From Blautia sp. An81 (GTDB taxonomy: Bacteria; Bacillota; Clostridia; Lachnospirales; Lachnospiraceae), in the NCBI RefSeq assembly GCF_002161285.1, contig NZ_NFHH01000001.1:248001-312000 (forward strand): 64,000 nucleotides of DNA. Direction: 5' to 3'. The notes beneath the pieces are model-generated. The model searched no databases, was not told where the DNA came from, and saw nothing but the letters and a program-made list of their open reading frames with translations. Of the stretch, positions 40,517 through 50,226 are shown in pieces. The position numbers and the translations under genes were made by a program. Numbering within the stretch: position 1 is the first letter of the stretch; the number at the start of each line of letters is the position of its first letter.

Positions 40517-41608
40517 TCAATCCTTTCTCCTCCTGCTTACAGACAGGGCAATCCCCATTTCTCCCAGAAGAAACAATACCGAAGTGCCTCCGTAACTGAT
40601 AAAAGGCAGAGTAATCCCTGTGTTTGGAATCGTATTGGTCACCACCGCGATATTCAATATCACCTGAATAGCCATATGAGCCATGATCCCTGCAGCCAGC
40701 AGGCTCCCGCACAGATCCTGGGCATGGGTTGCTGTGACCATCAATCTCCAGATCAGCAGGCCGAAAACCAGGATTACCAGACATCCTCCTGCAAGGCCGG
40801 TCTCTTCACATATAATAGAAAAAATCATATCATTCTGAGCCTCTGGCACAAATCCCAGCTTCTGAAGACTGCTCCCCAGGCCCTTTCCGAAAATCCCTCC
40901 GCTGCCAATGGCGTACAGACCCTGGATCGTCTGAAATCCCTTCTCGTAGGCCTCGGGATTTCTCCAGATAGCCAGACGCTCCAGCCTGTAGCTGGCCATT
41001 CCAAGAAAAATTCCGATAAAAACCACTCCAACCCCGCCGATTCCCACAAAAGGCAGGTATCTGGGATTGGATACAAAAATCAGGATCACGCCGATTCCCA
41101 GAATAATAACGGCAGTACTCAGGTTGTTGGTTCCCACCAGTCCTACGATAGGAAGAAGTATTGCCATCCGCCCTGCCATATAAAGGATTCCCCGGTTTTC
41201 TTCTTTTCCCTTTGTGATCACCCAGGCAAGAAGCAGTATCACAGCTACCTTGGCAAATTCTGAAGGCTGAAAAGATAACGGCCCCAGAGACAGCCATCTC
41301 TTAGAGCCGTTATATTCATCTCCGAAAAGCAGCACTGCCAGTGACAGCAGCAAAGAAACCCCATAGAGAAAAGGAGCCATTTTCACCAGAAAATTATAAT
41401 CCATGAAAGATACCAGATACATGCCCATAAGTCCCAGGGAAGTGGCAAACAGTTGTTTTTTGAAGTAGTATGCAGAGTCATGAAACTTTACTCTTCCATT
41501 GTAGGCGCTGGTGCTGTAGAGAAAGATCAGTCCGCAGACCACCAGAAGAAGTACCAGGAATATCAGAAGACCGTCTGCAGTCTTCTCTTTTTTCTTCCTG
41601 CTTTCCAA
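40517..41608 (-). CDS. ftsW: Peptidoglycan glycosyltransferase FtsW (SEDS family)
   Basis: 363 residues with about ten membrane helices. SEDS motifs are visible: KRWLSLGPLSFQPSEFAKVA, then NTIPNTGITLPFISYGGTSV. The order of the helices and KRWL-like sequence mark a lipid II polymerase of the FtsW/SpoVE type. It works with the transpeptidase PBP2B. The TTG start follows GGGGCGAGG. It lies 62 bases after murD in the cluster, but no murG gene follows. Confidence 0.93.
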   Translation of the reverse strand: MESRKKKEKTADGLLIFLVLLLVVCGLIFLYSTSAYNGRVKFHDSAYYFKKQLFATSLGLMGMYLVSFMDYNFLVKMAPFLYGVSLLLSLAVLLFGDEYNGSKRWLSLGPLSFQPSEFAKVAVILLLAWVITKGKEENRGILYMAGRMAILLPIVGLVGTNNLSTAVIILGIGVILIFVSNPRYLPFVGIGGVGVVFIGIFLGMASYRLERLAIWRNPEAYEKGFQTIQGLYAIGSGGIFGKGLGSSLQKLGFVPEAQNDMIFSIICEETGLAGGCLVILVFGLLIWRLMVTATHAQDLCGSLLAAGIMAHMAIQVILNIAVVTNTIPNTGITLPFISYGGTSVLFLLGEMGIALSVSRRRKD

Positions 41609-41670
41609 ACAAGCCTCGCCCCTTTTGCACCTGTTCTTTCTAAATATATGGATTCTTTTCCTCTCTTATG

Positions 41671-43056
41671 TCAGTTTTCTTCTTTCATCATCCTCCGGAC
41701 ATATTCTTTAAATTTGTCTCCCCGCTGCTCATAATTGTCAAACTGTCCCCAGCTTGCACAGGCGGGAGAAAGAAGAACGGCGTCTCCTTTCTGGGCCTTT
41801 TGGGCACAGATTTTCACCGCTTCCTCCAGATCATCTGCCAGAATGGTATTGTAAAATCCACATTCATGAGCAGCCTTCTGGATCTTTTCTCTGGTCTGAC
41901 CGATCAGGACCAGATATTTTACCTTTCCGTCAAAAGCATTTATCCATTCTTCGTATGAGGACTCCTTATCATATCCCCCTCCGATAAGCAGGGTAGGCCG
42001 TTCCATAGCCTGTATGCCCTTAATGGCCGCATCAGGATTTGTTCCTTTTGAGTCATTATAGTAAGCCACTCCGTCAATTTCCTCTACAAACTCAATCCTG
42101 TGTGGAACTGCCTTAAAGGCCATGACAGTACGGCGGATAATCTCAACAGGCACTCCTGCATACCAGGCCATAGCTGCTGCCGCCATGACGTTTTCATAAT
42201 TATGTTTTCCCAGAAGATAAAGGTCTCCTGTCTTTACGATTTCTGTCTCCTCATCCTCTGTCTTCATAATGATCCGGTCTCCCTCCAGGAAGATTCCCTG
42301 GGGAAGTCTCCTTTCGCTGGAGAAAAATACCGGCGTGGCAGGACATCTTTCTGCAAACTCTCTCAGTTCTTTATCTTCATAGTTCAGGATACAATAATTT
42401 TCTTTTGTCTGGTTCACTGCAATGAGCTCTTTTACCCGGATATATTCTTCCATAGTATGATGTCTGTTCAGATGGTCTTCTGTGATATTCAAAATAGCAG
42501 ACACCTCAGGAGCAAAGCTCTCTATGGTCTCCAGCTGAAAACTGCTGATTTCCGCCACCACATAGCTGTCATCCTTTGTGGAAAGAGCGGCGCCGGTATA
42601 GGCATTTCCAATATTTCCCACCACAAAAACGGAATCACTGTAAGCCTTCATGATCTCTCCCAGAAGAGCCGTAGTCGTAGTCTTTCCATTGGTACCTGTG
42701 ATAGCCAGGACTCTTCCTTTCCCCATCTGGTAGGCCAGTTCTACTTCTCCCCAGATTGTTATTCCCTTTGCTCTTATCCTCTCTACTGGAGGAATGTCCT
42801 GAGGCACTCCCGGACTCATCACCGCCAGTTCCAGGCTCTCTATAACATTATCAGGAAGTTCTCCCAGAATAATCTGACAGTCACAGCCTTCCGGCAGTTT
42901 TCTTCTGACCTCTTCTTCTTTCAGTTTCTCATTGCCATCATACAGCAGGATCTGGGCTTCCACTTCTGCCAGAAGTTTCACAGCGCCCATTCCGCTGATC
43001 CCGGAACCAAAGACCAGGACATTCTTTCCTTTTAAATTTTCTCTCTGTAATTTCAT
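41671..43056 (-). CDS. murD: UDP-N-acetylmuramoyl-L-alanine--D-glutamate ligase
   Basis: 461 residues. The P-loop VLAITGTNGKTTTTALLGEI is in the ATP domain; the ISSFQLETI segment and NITEDHLNRHHTMEEYIRVK follow, and the C-terminal domain has YNDSKGTNPDAAIKGI. It adds D-glutamate to UDP-MurNAc-L-Ala. It is 20 bases after mraY in the cluster. The normal family length and all motifs are intact. Confidence 0.96.
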   Translation of the reverse strand: MKLQRENLKGKNVLVFGSGISGMGAVKLLAEVEAQILLYDGNEKLKEEEVRRKLPEGCDCQIILGELPDNVIESLELAVMSPGVPQDIPPVERIRAKGITIWGEVELAYQMGKGRVLAITGTNGKTTTTALLGEIMKAYSDSVFVVGNIGNAYTGAALSTKDDSYVVAEISSFQLETIESFAPEVSAILNITEDHLNRHHTMEEYIRVKELIAVNQTKENYCILNYEDKELREFAERCPATPVFFSSERRLPQGIFLEGDRIIMKTEDEETEIVKTGDLYLLGKHNYENVMAAAAMAWYAGVPVEIIRRTVMAFKAVPHRIEFVEEIDGVAYYNDSKGTNPDAAIKGIQAMERPTLLIGGGYDKESSYEEWINAFDGKVKYLVLIGQTREKIQKAAHECGFYNTILADDLEEAVKICAQKAQKGDAVLLSPACASWGQFDNYEQRGDKFKEYVRRMMKEEN

Positions 43057-43076
43057 GCTTTTATCTCCTTATCTGC

Positions 43077-44036
43077 CTATACTCCCATGAGAGCTATCAG
43101 ACATAAAATAGCTGTAATTACGGAAAACACTGCTACAACTCTTGTCTCAGACCATCCGCACAGCTCAAAATGATGGTGGATAGGAGCCATCTTAAAGAAT
43201 CTTTTTCCATGAGTAGCTTTAAAATAAGTTACCTGAATTATTACAGATAAAACTTCCACTACATAAACCAGTCCTACGATCAATATGAACAGGGGCATCT
43301 GAAGCATGTAAGCAGTACCTGCCACAAAACCTCCAAGGGCCAGGGAACCTGTATCTCCCATAAAAATCTTGGCTGGATAGACGTTAAAGAGCAGGAATCC
43401 CATAAGGGCGCCCACCACTGCACAGGTAATAGGTTCTATACCGCTGTTTGTCCCAATAGCCACCACAGAAAAGAATGTGGCTACGATTATAGTTACAGAA
43501 GAAGCCAGCCCGTCCAGTCCGTCTGTAAAGTTTACTCCGTTTACTGTGCCGATCACTGCGATAAACAGAACAGGAACAGCCAGGATTCCAAGATTCAGCT
43601 CATATTCCGGGAAAAACGGAATCTTCATAGCCAGAGACACGTCGGTAAAATTCACCAGATAAAAAGCAAAAATCGCTGTCACGATGATCTGGCAGGCCAT
43701 CTTCTGTCCAGGCATCAATCCGTCAGAACGCTTCAGCACTACTTTCAGATAGTCATCCAGAAATCCTATAATTCCAAAACCCAGAGTTAAAAATAATATG
43801 GGAATGATCTTCGGATAATTTCCAACGAAAAAAATCGATGTCACCACTGTAGAAAGCAGGAAAATAATTCCTCCCATTGTGGGAGTTCCTGCCTTCTTTA
43901 AGTGGGACTGAACGCCTTCTGTTCTCTCTGTCTGTCCCATTTTCAATTTTCTCAGATAAGGAATGATAATGGGCCCCAAGATCACGCTGATGACAAAAGC
44001 CAGCAGCACCGGTAAAACCACGTTAAAATCTGCCAT
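43077..44036 (-). CDS. mraY: Phospho-N-acetylmuramoyl-pentapeptide-transferase
   Basis: About 319 residues and ten membrane helices. Signature motifs are GTPTMGGIIFL, GFLDDYLKVVLKRSDGL, NFTDGLDGLASS and APIHHHFELCGWSE with the triple-His cluster. It transfers phospho-MurNAc-pentapeptide to undecaprenyl phosphate, making lipid I. The ATG at 44036 is preferred because GAGGTGTACT precedes it. The gene lies about 87 bases after the SpoVD-like transpeptidase gene. Confidence 0.96.
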   Translation of the reverse strand: MADFNVVLPVLLAFVISVILGPIIIPYLRKLKMGQTERTEGVQSHLKKAGTPTMGGIIFLLSTVVTSIFFVGNYPKIIPILFLTLGFGIIGFLDDYLKVVLKRSDGLMPGQKMACQIIVTAIFAFYLVNFTDVSLAMKIPFFPEYELNLGILAVPVLFIAVIGTVNGVNFTDGLDGLASSVTIIVATFFSVVAIGTNSGIEPITCAVVGALMGFLLFNVYPAKIFMGDTGSLALGGFVAGTAYMLQMPLFILIVGLVYVVEVLSVIIQVTYFKATHGKRFFKMAPIHHHFELCGWSETRVVAVFSVITAILCLIALMGV

Positions 44037-44123
44037 AGTACACCTCATTTTTCTATGTATTTTTTGCTCTTCCTAGTATAATGCTTTTTCTCCCGATTTT
44101 CAAGACTTCCTCCAGTATCCCTA

Positions 44124-45848
44124 TCAGCCCTCAATTCCCATGTAGGGCAGGATGTTCTGATAAATATCTTTCATCACCGGAGCCGCTATGGTTCCTCCAT
44201 AATAAACGCCCTGGGGGTCATAAATCACAACAATACCCAGAATCTGTGGATTTTCCGCAGGGGTAAACCCAAGGAAAGAAGAAATATAGCGGTTTTCGCT
44301 TCTCGGCAGAGTCTGGGATGTGGCAGTCTTGCCTCCAATGGTCCTTCCCTCTATAGCGGCGTTTTTTCCGGAACCTTCGGACACTACTTTTTCCAGGATA
44401 TAGCGGACCTCCTCAGATACCTGAGAGGAAACAATTCCCTCCTGGGTCTCATAAGAAAGTTCTTCTATGAGATTCCCATCATTATCTGTCACCCGGACGC
44501 CAAAATGAGGCGTCACCCTTTTACCGCCATTAACAATGGAACTGACTGTAGTCGCCAGCTGTATAGGCGTAATCTGAAAAGACTGTCCAAAAGAAATCGT
44601 CGCCAGCTCTACCTGACCGATATCCTCTTTTTTATGCATGATCGTTCCCGCCTCTCCCGGCAGGTCGATGCCAGTCTTTTCCATAAGTCCGAATTTTTCA
44701 AAATAATGATAATAGGTTTCCGCCCCCAGGCGCAGCCCGACCTCAATAAACACAGGATTACAGGAGTTCATAGCCCCCTCTACAAAGTTTTCAGCTCCAT
44801 GCCCCGTTCTTTTATGGCAGTGGATCCTTCGGTCTTCTACAATCTTATAGCCAGGACAAGAAAACTGGTCATCCAGGTCTACCACACCCTGGGACAGACC
44901 TGCAGCCATTGTAATAATCTTAAAAGTGGAACCAGGCTCATAAGTATCATTAATAGTAGGGTTTCTCCACATCTGATTACAGGCGTCCTGAAATTCTTCC
45001 TCTGTCATCTGGGAAGTATCCTGATCTGTATTCAGTGTAAAAGGGTCGTTCAGATTATATTCCGGCACATTTACATTGGCATAGATTTCTCCATTCTGAG
45101 GATTCATAAGAAGTATTGAAACTCCCTGGGCTTCCTTTTCCTCCATCACCTTTAAAGCTGCCTGCTGGGCATACATCTGAATGTTTTTATCCAGACTGGT
45201 CTGAAGATTATAGCCTTCTACCGGCTCTATCCGGCTTTCCCCCAGTTCAGACAATTCCACACCTCTGGCATCTGTGGTTGTAAGAATTTTGCCGTCTATT
45301 CCCTTGAGAACATCTTCATATTTTACCTCCAGACCTACGATTCCCTGGTTGTCTCCCCCGGTAAAGCCCAGCACCTTAGAGGCCAGTTCTTCATAGGGAT
45401 AGTCTCTCTTATAATCTTCGTCTACTTTTACTCCATCTAATCCATAACTTCGAATTTTATCTCCCACACTTTTTTCCACATTTGTCTCTATCCTCTCTAT
45501 AGAGGAAACCGTCTCTACCCGTTTTCTGGCAATCTCTTCTGAAATCCCCAGTTCCTTCACCAGCATGGCAATGACCTTCTCCGGCTCTGTAATCTGGCTG
45601 TGGATCACAGATATGGTACAGACTGCCTTATTATCTGCAAGGACTTCTCCGTTGCAGTCCAGGATCTTACCTCTGGCCGCCTTAATATCTCTCTCCCGTT
45701 CATGGAGTTCCTGGGCCTTTTCCGAATAATAATCCGAGCGGATCACCATAAGGTAAAACATTCTCCCTGCAAGACCAAGGAGCATACAGACAAACACGCC
45801 AAAGACTATTACCGTCTTCTTTTTATGATAAGTTCTGTTTTTCTTCAT
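44124..45848 (-). CDS. Class B penicillin-binding protein, SpoVD/FtsI-like
   Basis: 574 residues. An N-terminal membrane anchor (KKTVIVFGVFVCMLLGLAGR) is followed by the dimerisation domain and the transpeptidase domain. Active-site motifs: the nucleophile EPGSTFKI, SCN in AMNSCNPVF, and GGKTATSQ. The third motif is KTA rather than the common KTG. There are no PASTA domains, unlike Bacillus SpoVD. It probably cross-links spore cortex or septal wall. It lies between pbpB and mraY, behind palindromic element copy 4 downstream of pbpB. Confidence 0.88.
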   Translation of the reverse strand: MKKNRTYHKKKTVIVFGVFVCMLLGLAGRMFYLMVIRSDYYSEKAQELHERERDIKAARGKILDCNGEVLADNKAVCTISVIHSQITEPEKVIAMLVKELGISEEIARKRVETVSSIERIETNVEKSVGDKIRSYGLDGVKVDEDYKRDYPYEELASKVLGFTGGDNQGIVGLEVKYEDVLKGIDGKILTTTDARGVELSELGESRIEPVEGYNLQTSLDKNIQMYAQQAALKVMEEKEAQGVSILLMNPQNGEIYANVNVPEYNLNDPFTLNTDQDTSQMTEEEFQDACNQMWRNPTINDTYEPGSTFKIITMAAGLSQGVVDLDDQFSCPGYKIVEDRRIHCHKRTGHGAENFVEGAMNSCNPVFIEVGLRLGAETYYHYFEKFGLMEKTGIDLPGEAGTIMHKKEDIGQVELATISFGQSFQITPIQLATTVSSIVNGGKRVTPHFGVRVTDNDGNLIEELSYETQEGIVSSQVSEEVRYILEKVVSEGSGKNAAIEGRTIGGKTATSQTLPRSENRYISSFLGFTPAENPQILGIVVIYDPQGVYYGGTIAAPVMKDIYQNILPYMGIEG

Positions 45849-45902
45849 AAGAGAGCCGCTCCTGCTGTCCGATCCCTGCTATTATATGCAGTTCTCCCAA
45901 AA

Positions 45903-45996
45903 AAAAGAAGGAGCCTGCATTAATCGTATGTCAGGAATATTTATACATTTTAAATGTATAAATATTCTCGATGTTGATTAATGCCGCAGCTCCTTC
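45903..45996 (-). terminator. Dispersed palindromic element, copy 4, terminating pbpB inside the cluster
   Basis: The stem begins immediately after the pbpB stop codon: AAGGAGCtGCGGCATTAATC pairs with GATTAATGCaGGCTCCTT, with an inner ATATTTATACATTT hairpin, followed on the minus strand by CTTTTTTTT. The core has CGAGAATAT and ATATTCCTGACATA as in the other copies. It is a strong terminator candidate between the two transpeptidase genes. Confidence 0.8.
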
Positions 45997-48180
45997 TTAT
46001 TCTTGGGCAGCAGAACTGCCGCTGTCATCTTCCTGTCCGAAGTTTTCTAATTCCTCTGTGTCATAGACATCTTCCTCATAGGAGGGATCATTTTCATCAA
46101 TCTCTGCCTCTTCATTGGTAATGCCGTCTGAATATTCATCGTTCAGCTCTGTTTCCTGAGGATCTCCATCTCCGTATCCCTGATCAAGGACTGTGCCGTA
46201 AGGATTGGATACGCCGTCCTCAACAATATCTGTAAACTTAGGCACTCCATAAAAGCCCTGCCACAATACAGTCTCCCCTGTAGTTTCCTCATCCTGAGGG
46301 ATATTCATATACGGAAGTACTTCTGACAGAATGGCCTGAGCCAGATACTGAGCGTAAGTGCTGGAAGCCTGGCTGTCCACGTTGGGCGTATCCACAACTA
46401 CATAGATCAGCACTTCCGGATCATCAAGGGGTGCAAAACCAATGAAAGATACCAGATAATTGTCCTTTGTATCATCTGCCAGTTTTTCTGCTGTTCCGGT
46501 CTTACCGCCCATGGAATAGCCCTGTACCTTAGCAGACTGGCTGGTACCGCTCTCCACACTCATTCCCATATATTCCCGGACAGCAGCTGAAACCTCTTCT
46601 GAAATAGGCTCTTTCATAACGGTAGGCGTAATATTCTCCAACACTTTTCCGTCCTGGTCTGTAACAGACTTTACCAGATGAGGCTGATAATAGGTTCCGC
46701 CATTGATCGCCGCTGCCATTGCTGAAATTTCCTGTATCATGGTACAGGTAAATCCCTGTCCGAAAGCAGAAGTTGCCAGCTCCATCTCATTCATGTTTTC
46801 CTCTGAGAAAAGGATACCGGTTCCCTCTCCGGGGAGGTCAATGCCTGTACGGGTTCCAAAATTAAATTTACTCTGATACTTAAGAAATTCTGCTGCTCCC
46901 ATTTTTCTGCCGATAGCCATCATACCGTCGTTGCAGGAATTCTGGATAACCTCTCCCAGAGTTTCTACACCGTGAGCATTAGGATAAACTGCGCATCTTA
47001 CAAAATCTTCTCCAATCTGCTGTCCGCTGTCGCAGTAAAAAGTGTCATTTTCTGTCACTGCCCCGGATTCCAGAGCACTGGCCACTACAATAGGCTTCAC
47101 TACAGAACCCGGCTCATAGTCTTCGGTGATGCAGAAATTGTTCCACATAGAGAATAGGGCGTTTTTGGTTTCCTCGTCATTCATCTCTTCGATTTTTTCC
47201 TCAGTATAGATACCGGACAAATCTCTGGGATTATTTAGATCATAGCTTCCAGAGCTGGCCATTGCAAGGATTTCTCCTGTATCAGGGTCTTCAATGATAA
47301 CACCTATATTTTCTGCACCCTTTTTCTGTTCTCCCTCCACATTATTGGGACCTGCGGAAAGAGCCGTGTTTAAGGCTTCAATATACTTTTCAGCAATTCC
47401 CTGTATAGTAGCATCCAGAGTCGTAGTAAGATTTTTCCCATCTACAGCCTCTACAATGGTCTGAGCCTGGTCTGTGTCTTCACTGAGATAGCCGAATTTT
47501 CTGCCGTTGGTCCCGTTTAGGGTACTGTTATAGTATCCCTCAAGTCCCCAGTCTGCAGTATTTCCTGCGTCAGTAAAGCCAATGACATCACAGGCCAGAT
47601 CTTCCAGCGGGTAAACTCTCTCATAGTCATCCTCAAAATAAATTCCCTGGACGTTGCTCCTCCTGGTTCTTTCCTCCTCAGATAAAGCAGCACGCTCTTC
47701 TTCATCTTCTGGAAGTTCATTGGCGGCTTCAAAAGCATTTTTATCATCCATAGAAACCTCTGTCTCCAGGATCTGATACTGGCTGGAGCTGGTTTCTTCA
47801 TTGTCCAAAAGGCCCTCTATGGTTTCCCTGTCAATATTAAAATATTCTTCCAGGGCTGCAATAGTAGGCTCCCTGTAATCTTCATTATAGTTTACCGCCT
47901 GGCAGTCCAGGATCAGGTTATATACCTTTACGCTATTGGCCAGCACCGTACCGTTCCTGTCTGTAATGGTACCTCTCCGGAATGGTATGGTCGTATTGGT
48001 ATACTGCTGCTGAGACTGAGAAAGAACCTGTCTGGCATAGCGGTTTCCTTCCCTGGCATTTATTACGGTAATTCCTACCAGTAAACCGGCGAAAGCCAGC
48101 AGAGTCACTCCAAATACCCCCGCCAGCTTTCGTTTCATTTTCTTTGTTAATTTTCTTTTCTTTGATTCCTGTTTATTCAA
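45997..48180 (-). CDS. pbpB: Class B penicillin-binding protein, PBP2B/FtsI-like
   Basis: 727 residues. A cytoplasmic basic N-terminus leads to one membrane segment (LAGVFGVTLLAFAGLLVGIT), a dimerisation domain, and the transpeptidase domain with EPGSVVKP, SCN in QNSCNDGMM, and GGKTGTAEK. The C-terminal 100 residues are very acidic and rich in Glu, Asp and Tyr (ELNDEYSDGITNEEAEIDEN). It performs septal cross-linking with FtsW. It lies 12 bases after ftsL. The acidic tail is longer than usual and of unknown function. Confidence 0.92.
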   Translation of the reverse strand: MNKQESKKRKLTKKMKRKLAGVFGVTLLAFAGLLVGITVINAREGNRYARQVLSQSQQQYTNTTIPFRRGTITDRNGTVLANSVKVYNLILDCQAVNYNEDYREPTIAALEEYFNIDRETIEGLLDNEETSSSQYQILETEVSMDDKNAFEAANELPEDEEERAALSEEERTRRSNVQGIYFEDDYERVYPLEDLACDVIGFTDAGNTADWGLEGYYNSTLNGTNGRKFGYLSEDTDQAQTIVEAVDGKNLTTTLDATIQGIAEKYIEALNTALSAGPNNVEGEQKKGAENIGVIIEDPDTGEILAMASSGSYDLNNPRDLSGIYTEEKIEEMNDEETKNALFSMWNNFCITEDYEPGSVVKPIVVASALESGAVTENDTFYCDSGQQIGEDFVRCAVYPNAHGVETLGEVIQNSCNDGMMAIGRKMGAAEFLKYQSKFNFGTRTGIDLPGEGTGILFSEENMNEMELATSAFGQGFTCTMIQEISAMAAAINGGTYYQPHLVKSVTDQDGKVLENITPTVMKEPISEEVSAAVREYMGMSVESGTSQSAKVQGYSMGGKTGTAEKLADDTKDNYLVSFIGFAPLDDPEVLIYVVVDTPNVDSQASSTYAQYLAQAILSEVLPYMNIPQDEETTGETVLWQGFYGVPKFTDIVEDGVSNPYGTVLDQGYGDGDPQETELNDEYSDGITNEEAEIDENDPSYEEDVYDTEELENFGQEDDSGSSAAQE

Positions 48181-48192
48181 TCTTCCACCTGC

Positions 48193-48675
48193 TTAGTTCT
48201 CCGGGACGTCCTGATACTGCCTTACATAGCTGTTATTTCCCGGCGTATAGTACCGAATCTGGTCTTCTGTTGCATACTGCATACCCAACTCATTAATGGC
48301 CCTGTCTCTGATCTCGTCCAGGTCAACTCCAGTAATCACTTCGCTGTAATATGCATCGTTGTCTTCTTTCAGCTGATTAAGCTCCAGTTCCCTGCTGGCC
48401 ACCACACTTCTCTGGGCAGTGACCTGAGCAGTAAGCTTTATATAGTGGACACAGGCTGCAGTGGCAAGGGCGCATACCAGACTTAGGAAAACAATATAAC
48501 CTCTGCTGATGCTGGTGCTTTTTGCCCGGTTCCTTTTTGCCCGTCTGCTTAGTTCTTTCTTTGGCTGTTCAGGTACCTCCTCCAAGCGGCGCGCTGCATT
48601 ACCGTCATCATAATACCCGGTATATCTCTGCCTTTTTCGATTATCATATTTGTTTCGGTTCCTTGTACTTGCCAT
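48193..48675 (-). CDS. ftsL: Cell division protein FtsL-like
   Basis: 160 residues. A basic cytoplasmic region (KKELSRRAKRNRAKST) precedes a membrane segment (GYIVFLSLVCALATAACVHY), followed by a short coiled coil (SRELELNQLKEDNDAYYSEV). It fits the FtsL/DivIC septum-formation pattern, confirmed by position between rsmH and pbpB. Sequence conservation is poor in this family, so the name depends on context. RBS spacing and the small gaps show tight cotranscription with neighbours. Confidence 0.82.
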   Translation of the reverse strand: MASTRNRNKYDNRKRQRYTGYYDDGNAARRLEEVPEQPKKELSRRAKRNRAKSTSISRGYIVFLSLVCALATAACVHYIKLTAQVTAQRSVVASRELELNQLKEDNDAYYSEVITGVDLDEIRDRAINELGMQYATEDQIRYYTPGNNSYVRQYQDVPEN

Positions 48676-48705
48676 GAAACTCTCCCTTTTCCGGACTCTC
48701 TGCCT

Positions 48706-49647
48706 CTACTTACTCATTCGCTCAAATACCCGCAGCTTGGCACTTTTGGAGCGGCTGTTATTTTCCAGCTCCTCCTGGCTTGGAAGAATAGGCTTTCTGG
48801 TAATGACTTTTCCTTTTGATTTCTTCCCGCATACGCATACGGGAAAATCCGGCGGGCAGGTGCAGGGGTTTTCGTTTCTCCTGAAAATCGTTTTTACGAT
48901 CCTGTCCTCCAGAGAATGGAAAGTAATGATACAGATCCTGCCTCCATCATTTAAAAGGTCGATCATATCATCCAGACTGTCTCTTAAAACATCCAGCTCC
49001 TGATTCAGCTCAATCCTGATCGCCTGGAAAGTCCGTTTGGCCGGATGGCCGCCCACAGCCCTCATTTTCATAGGGATGGCATGTTTAATGATTTCTGCCA
49101 GTTCTCCTGTGGTCTCTATATCTTTTTCCTGTCTTGCCAGGCAGATATGCTTTGCGATATTTTTTGCGAATTTATCTTCCCCATAGTCACGGATAATGCG
49201 GTACAGCTCTTTTTCGCTGTAGGTATTCACAATATCCCTGGCAGTCCGGGGATTTCTCTGGTCCATACGCATGTCAAGAGGGACATCTTCCCTGTACGTA
49301 AATCCTCTCTCCTTGTTGTCCAGCTGGTAGGAAGATACCCCCAAATCTAAAATAATCCCATCTACTGATGGAATTCCAATCTTCTGTAATTCCTTTTTCA
49401 TGTTGCAATAGTTGCTGCGGATGATGGTTACATTCTCCCCGAATTCCTTTAACCGCTCACCCGCAGCTTTTATCGCAGCTTCATCCTGGTCTATACCTAT
49501 CAAGCTCCCCTTGGCAGATAGCTGCTGACATACCGCATAGGAATGTCCGCCGCCTCCCAGTGTTCCATCTACATAAATCCCATCCGGTTTTACCCTTAAA
49601 TTCCGGACGGTCTCTTCCAGTAATACGGATTGGTGTTTAAATTCCAT
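48706..49647 (-). CDS. rsmH: 16S rRNA (cytosine(1402)-N(4))-methyltransferase
   Basis: 313 residues. The S-adenosylmethionine site is [17 protein letters not shown], followed by [16 protein letters not shown] and the insert domain; [20 protein letters not shown] is the catalytic-core motif. It methylates C1402 of 16S rRNA. It follows mraZ by 18 bases, the standard order. It ends [14 protein letters not shown], the usual C-terminal signature. Confidence 0.97.
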   Translation of the reverse strand: MEFKHQSVLLEETVRNLRVKPDGIYVDGTLGGGGHSYAVCQQLSAKGSLIGIDQDEAAIKAAGERLKEFGENVTIIRSNYCNMKKELQKIGIPSVDGIILDLGVSSYQLDNKERGFTYREDVPLDMRMDQRNPRTARDIVNTYSEKELYRIIRDYGEDKFAKNIAKHICLARQEKDIETTGELAEIIKHAIPMKMRAVGGHPAKRTFQAIRIELNQELDVLRDSLDDMIDLLNDGGRICIITFHSLEDRIVKTIFRRNENPCTCPPDFPVCVCGKKSKGKVITRKPILPSQEELENNSRSKSAKLRVFERMSK

Positions 49648-49665
49648 TTTTTTCTCCTGGCTTTC

Positions 49666-50097
49666 TCAGATTACAATGCCCATATCCTGCATACCCTGTG
49701 CAATGGCATCCATATCTTCATAGTTGCTGTTCTCCAGCCATTTTTCCTTACTCCAGACTTCAATCCTTGTAAGATTACCAGTCAGCACCACATCCTTAAT
49801 AAGACCGGCAAATTCCCGAAGCGTCTGCGGTACGAGAATTCTCCCCTGCCTGTCCAATTCACACATTGTTGCACTGGCTACAAAGAAACGTAAGAAGGCT
49901 CTTGCATTTTTATCATTAAGTGGTAAAGCTTTCAGCTTTTCTTCAAAGTTTTTCCATTCATCTTTGGGATAGATAGACAGACATCCGTCTAAGCCTTTGG
50001 TAAGTACGAACTCCTCTCCCAGTTCTTCTCTGAACTTGGAAGGAATGATCATTCTCCCCTTTGCGTCAATCGTATGACTGTACTCTCCCATGAACAT
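49666..50097 (-). CDS. mraZ: Transcriptional regulator MraZ
   Basis: 143 residues, the standard length. It has the two-AbrB-like-domain pattern: MFMGEYSHTIDAKGRMIIPS, then GLDGCLSIYPKDEW and CELDRQGRILVPQTLREFAG. MraZ forms a ring of eight or so subunits and represses its own operon by binding repeats upstream of itself. The ATG at 50097 follows GGAAGGTGA and gives the expected length; an upstream in-frame start would read through the operator. It leads the division cluster. Confidence 0.95.
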   Translation of the reverse strand: MFMGEYSHTIDAKGRMIIPSKFREELGEEFVLTKGLDGCLSIYPKDEWKNFEEKLKALPLNDKNARAFLRFFVASATMCELDRQGRILVPQTLREFAGLIKDVVLTGNLTRIEVWSKEKWLENSNYEDMDAIAQGMQDMGIVI

Positions 50098-50180
50098 ATG
50101 AATGTCACCTTCCTTCGTGAGGATACGATTCTCCCCTTCGTGCCCTCCATGGTCCAAATGGACTGCTTCTGCCATCAGCC

Positions 50181-50220
50181 ACCCATTTGCTACCACTTTT
50201 CACCACTTTCTACCACTTAT
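50181..50220 (-). promoter_or_regulatory. MraZ operator with 10-base repeats
   Basis: On the minus strand three adjacent 10-base units, ATAAGTGGTA, GAAAGTGGTG and AAAAGTGGTA, plus a degenerate GCAAATGGGT, repeat exactly every ten bases. They match the reported MraZ-box pattern AAAGTGKnnn. They cover the first 40 transcribed bases after the predicted promoter. Confidence 0.85.
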
Positions 50221-50226
50221 ATGCCC

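Noticed and set aside
42100-43035. 311-codon plus-strand frame opposite murD
   Set aside because: Opposite a complete, motif-bearing murD; no family similarity.
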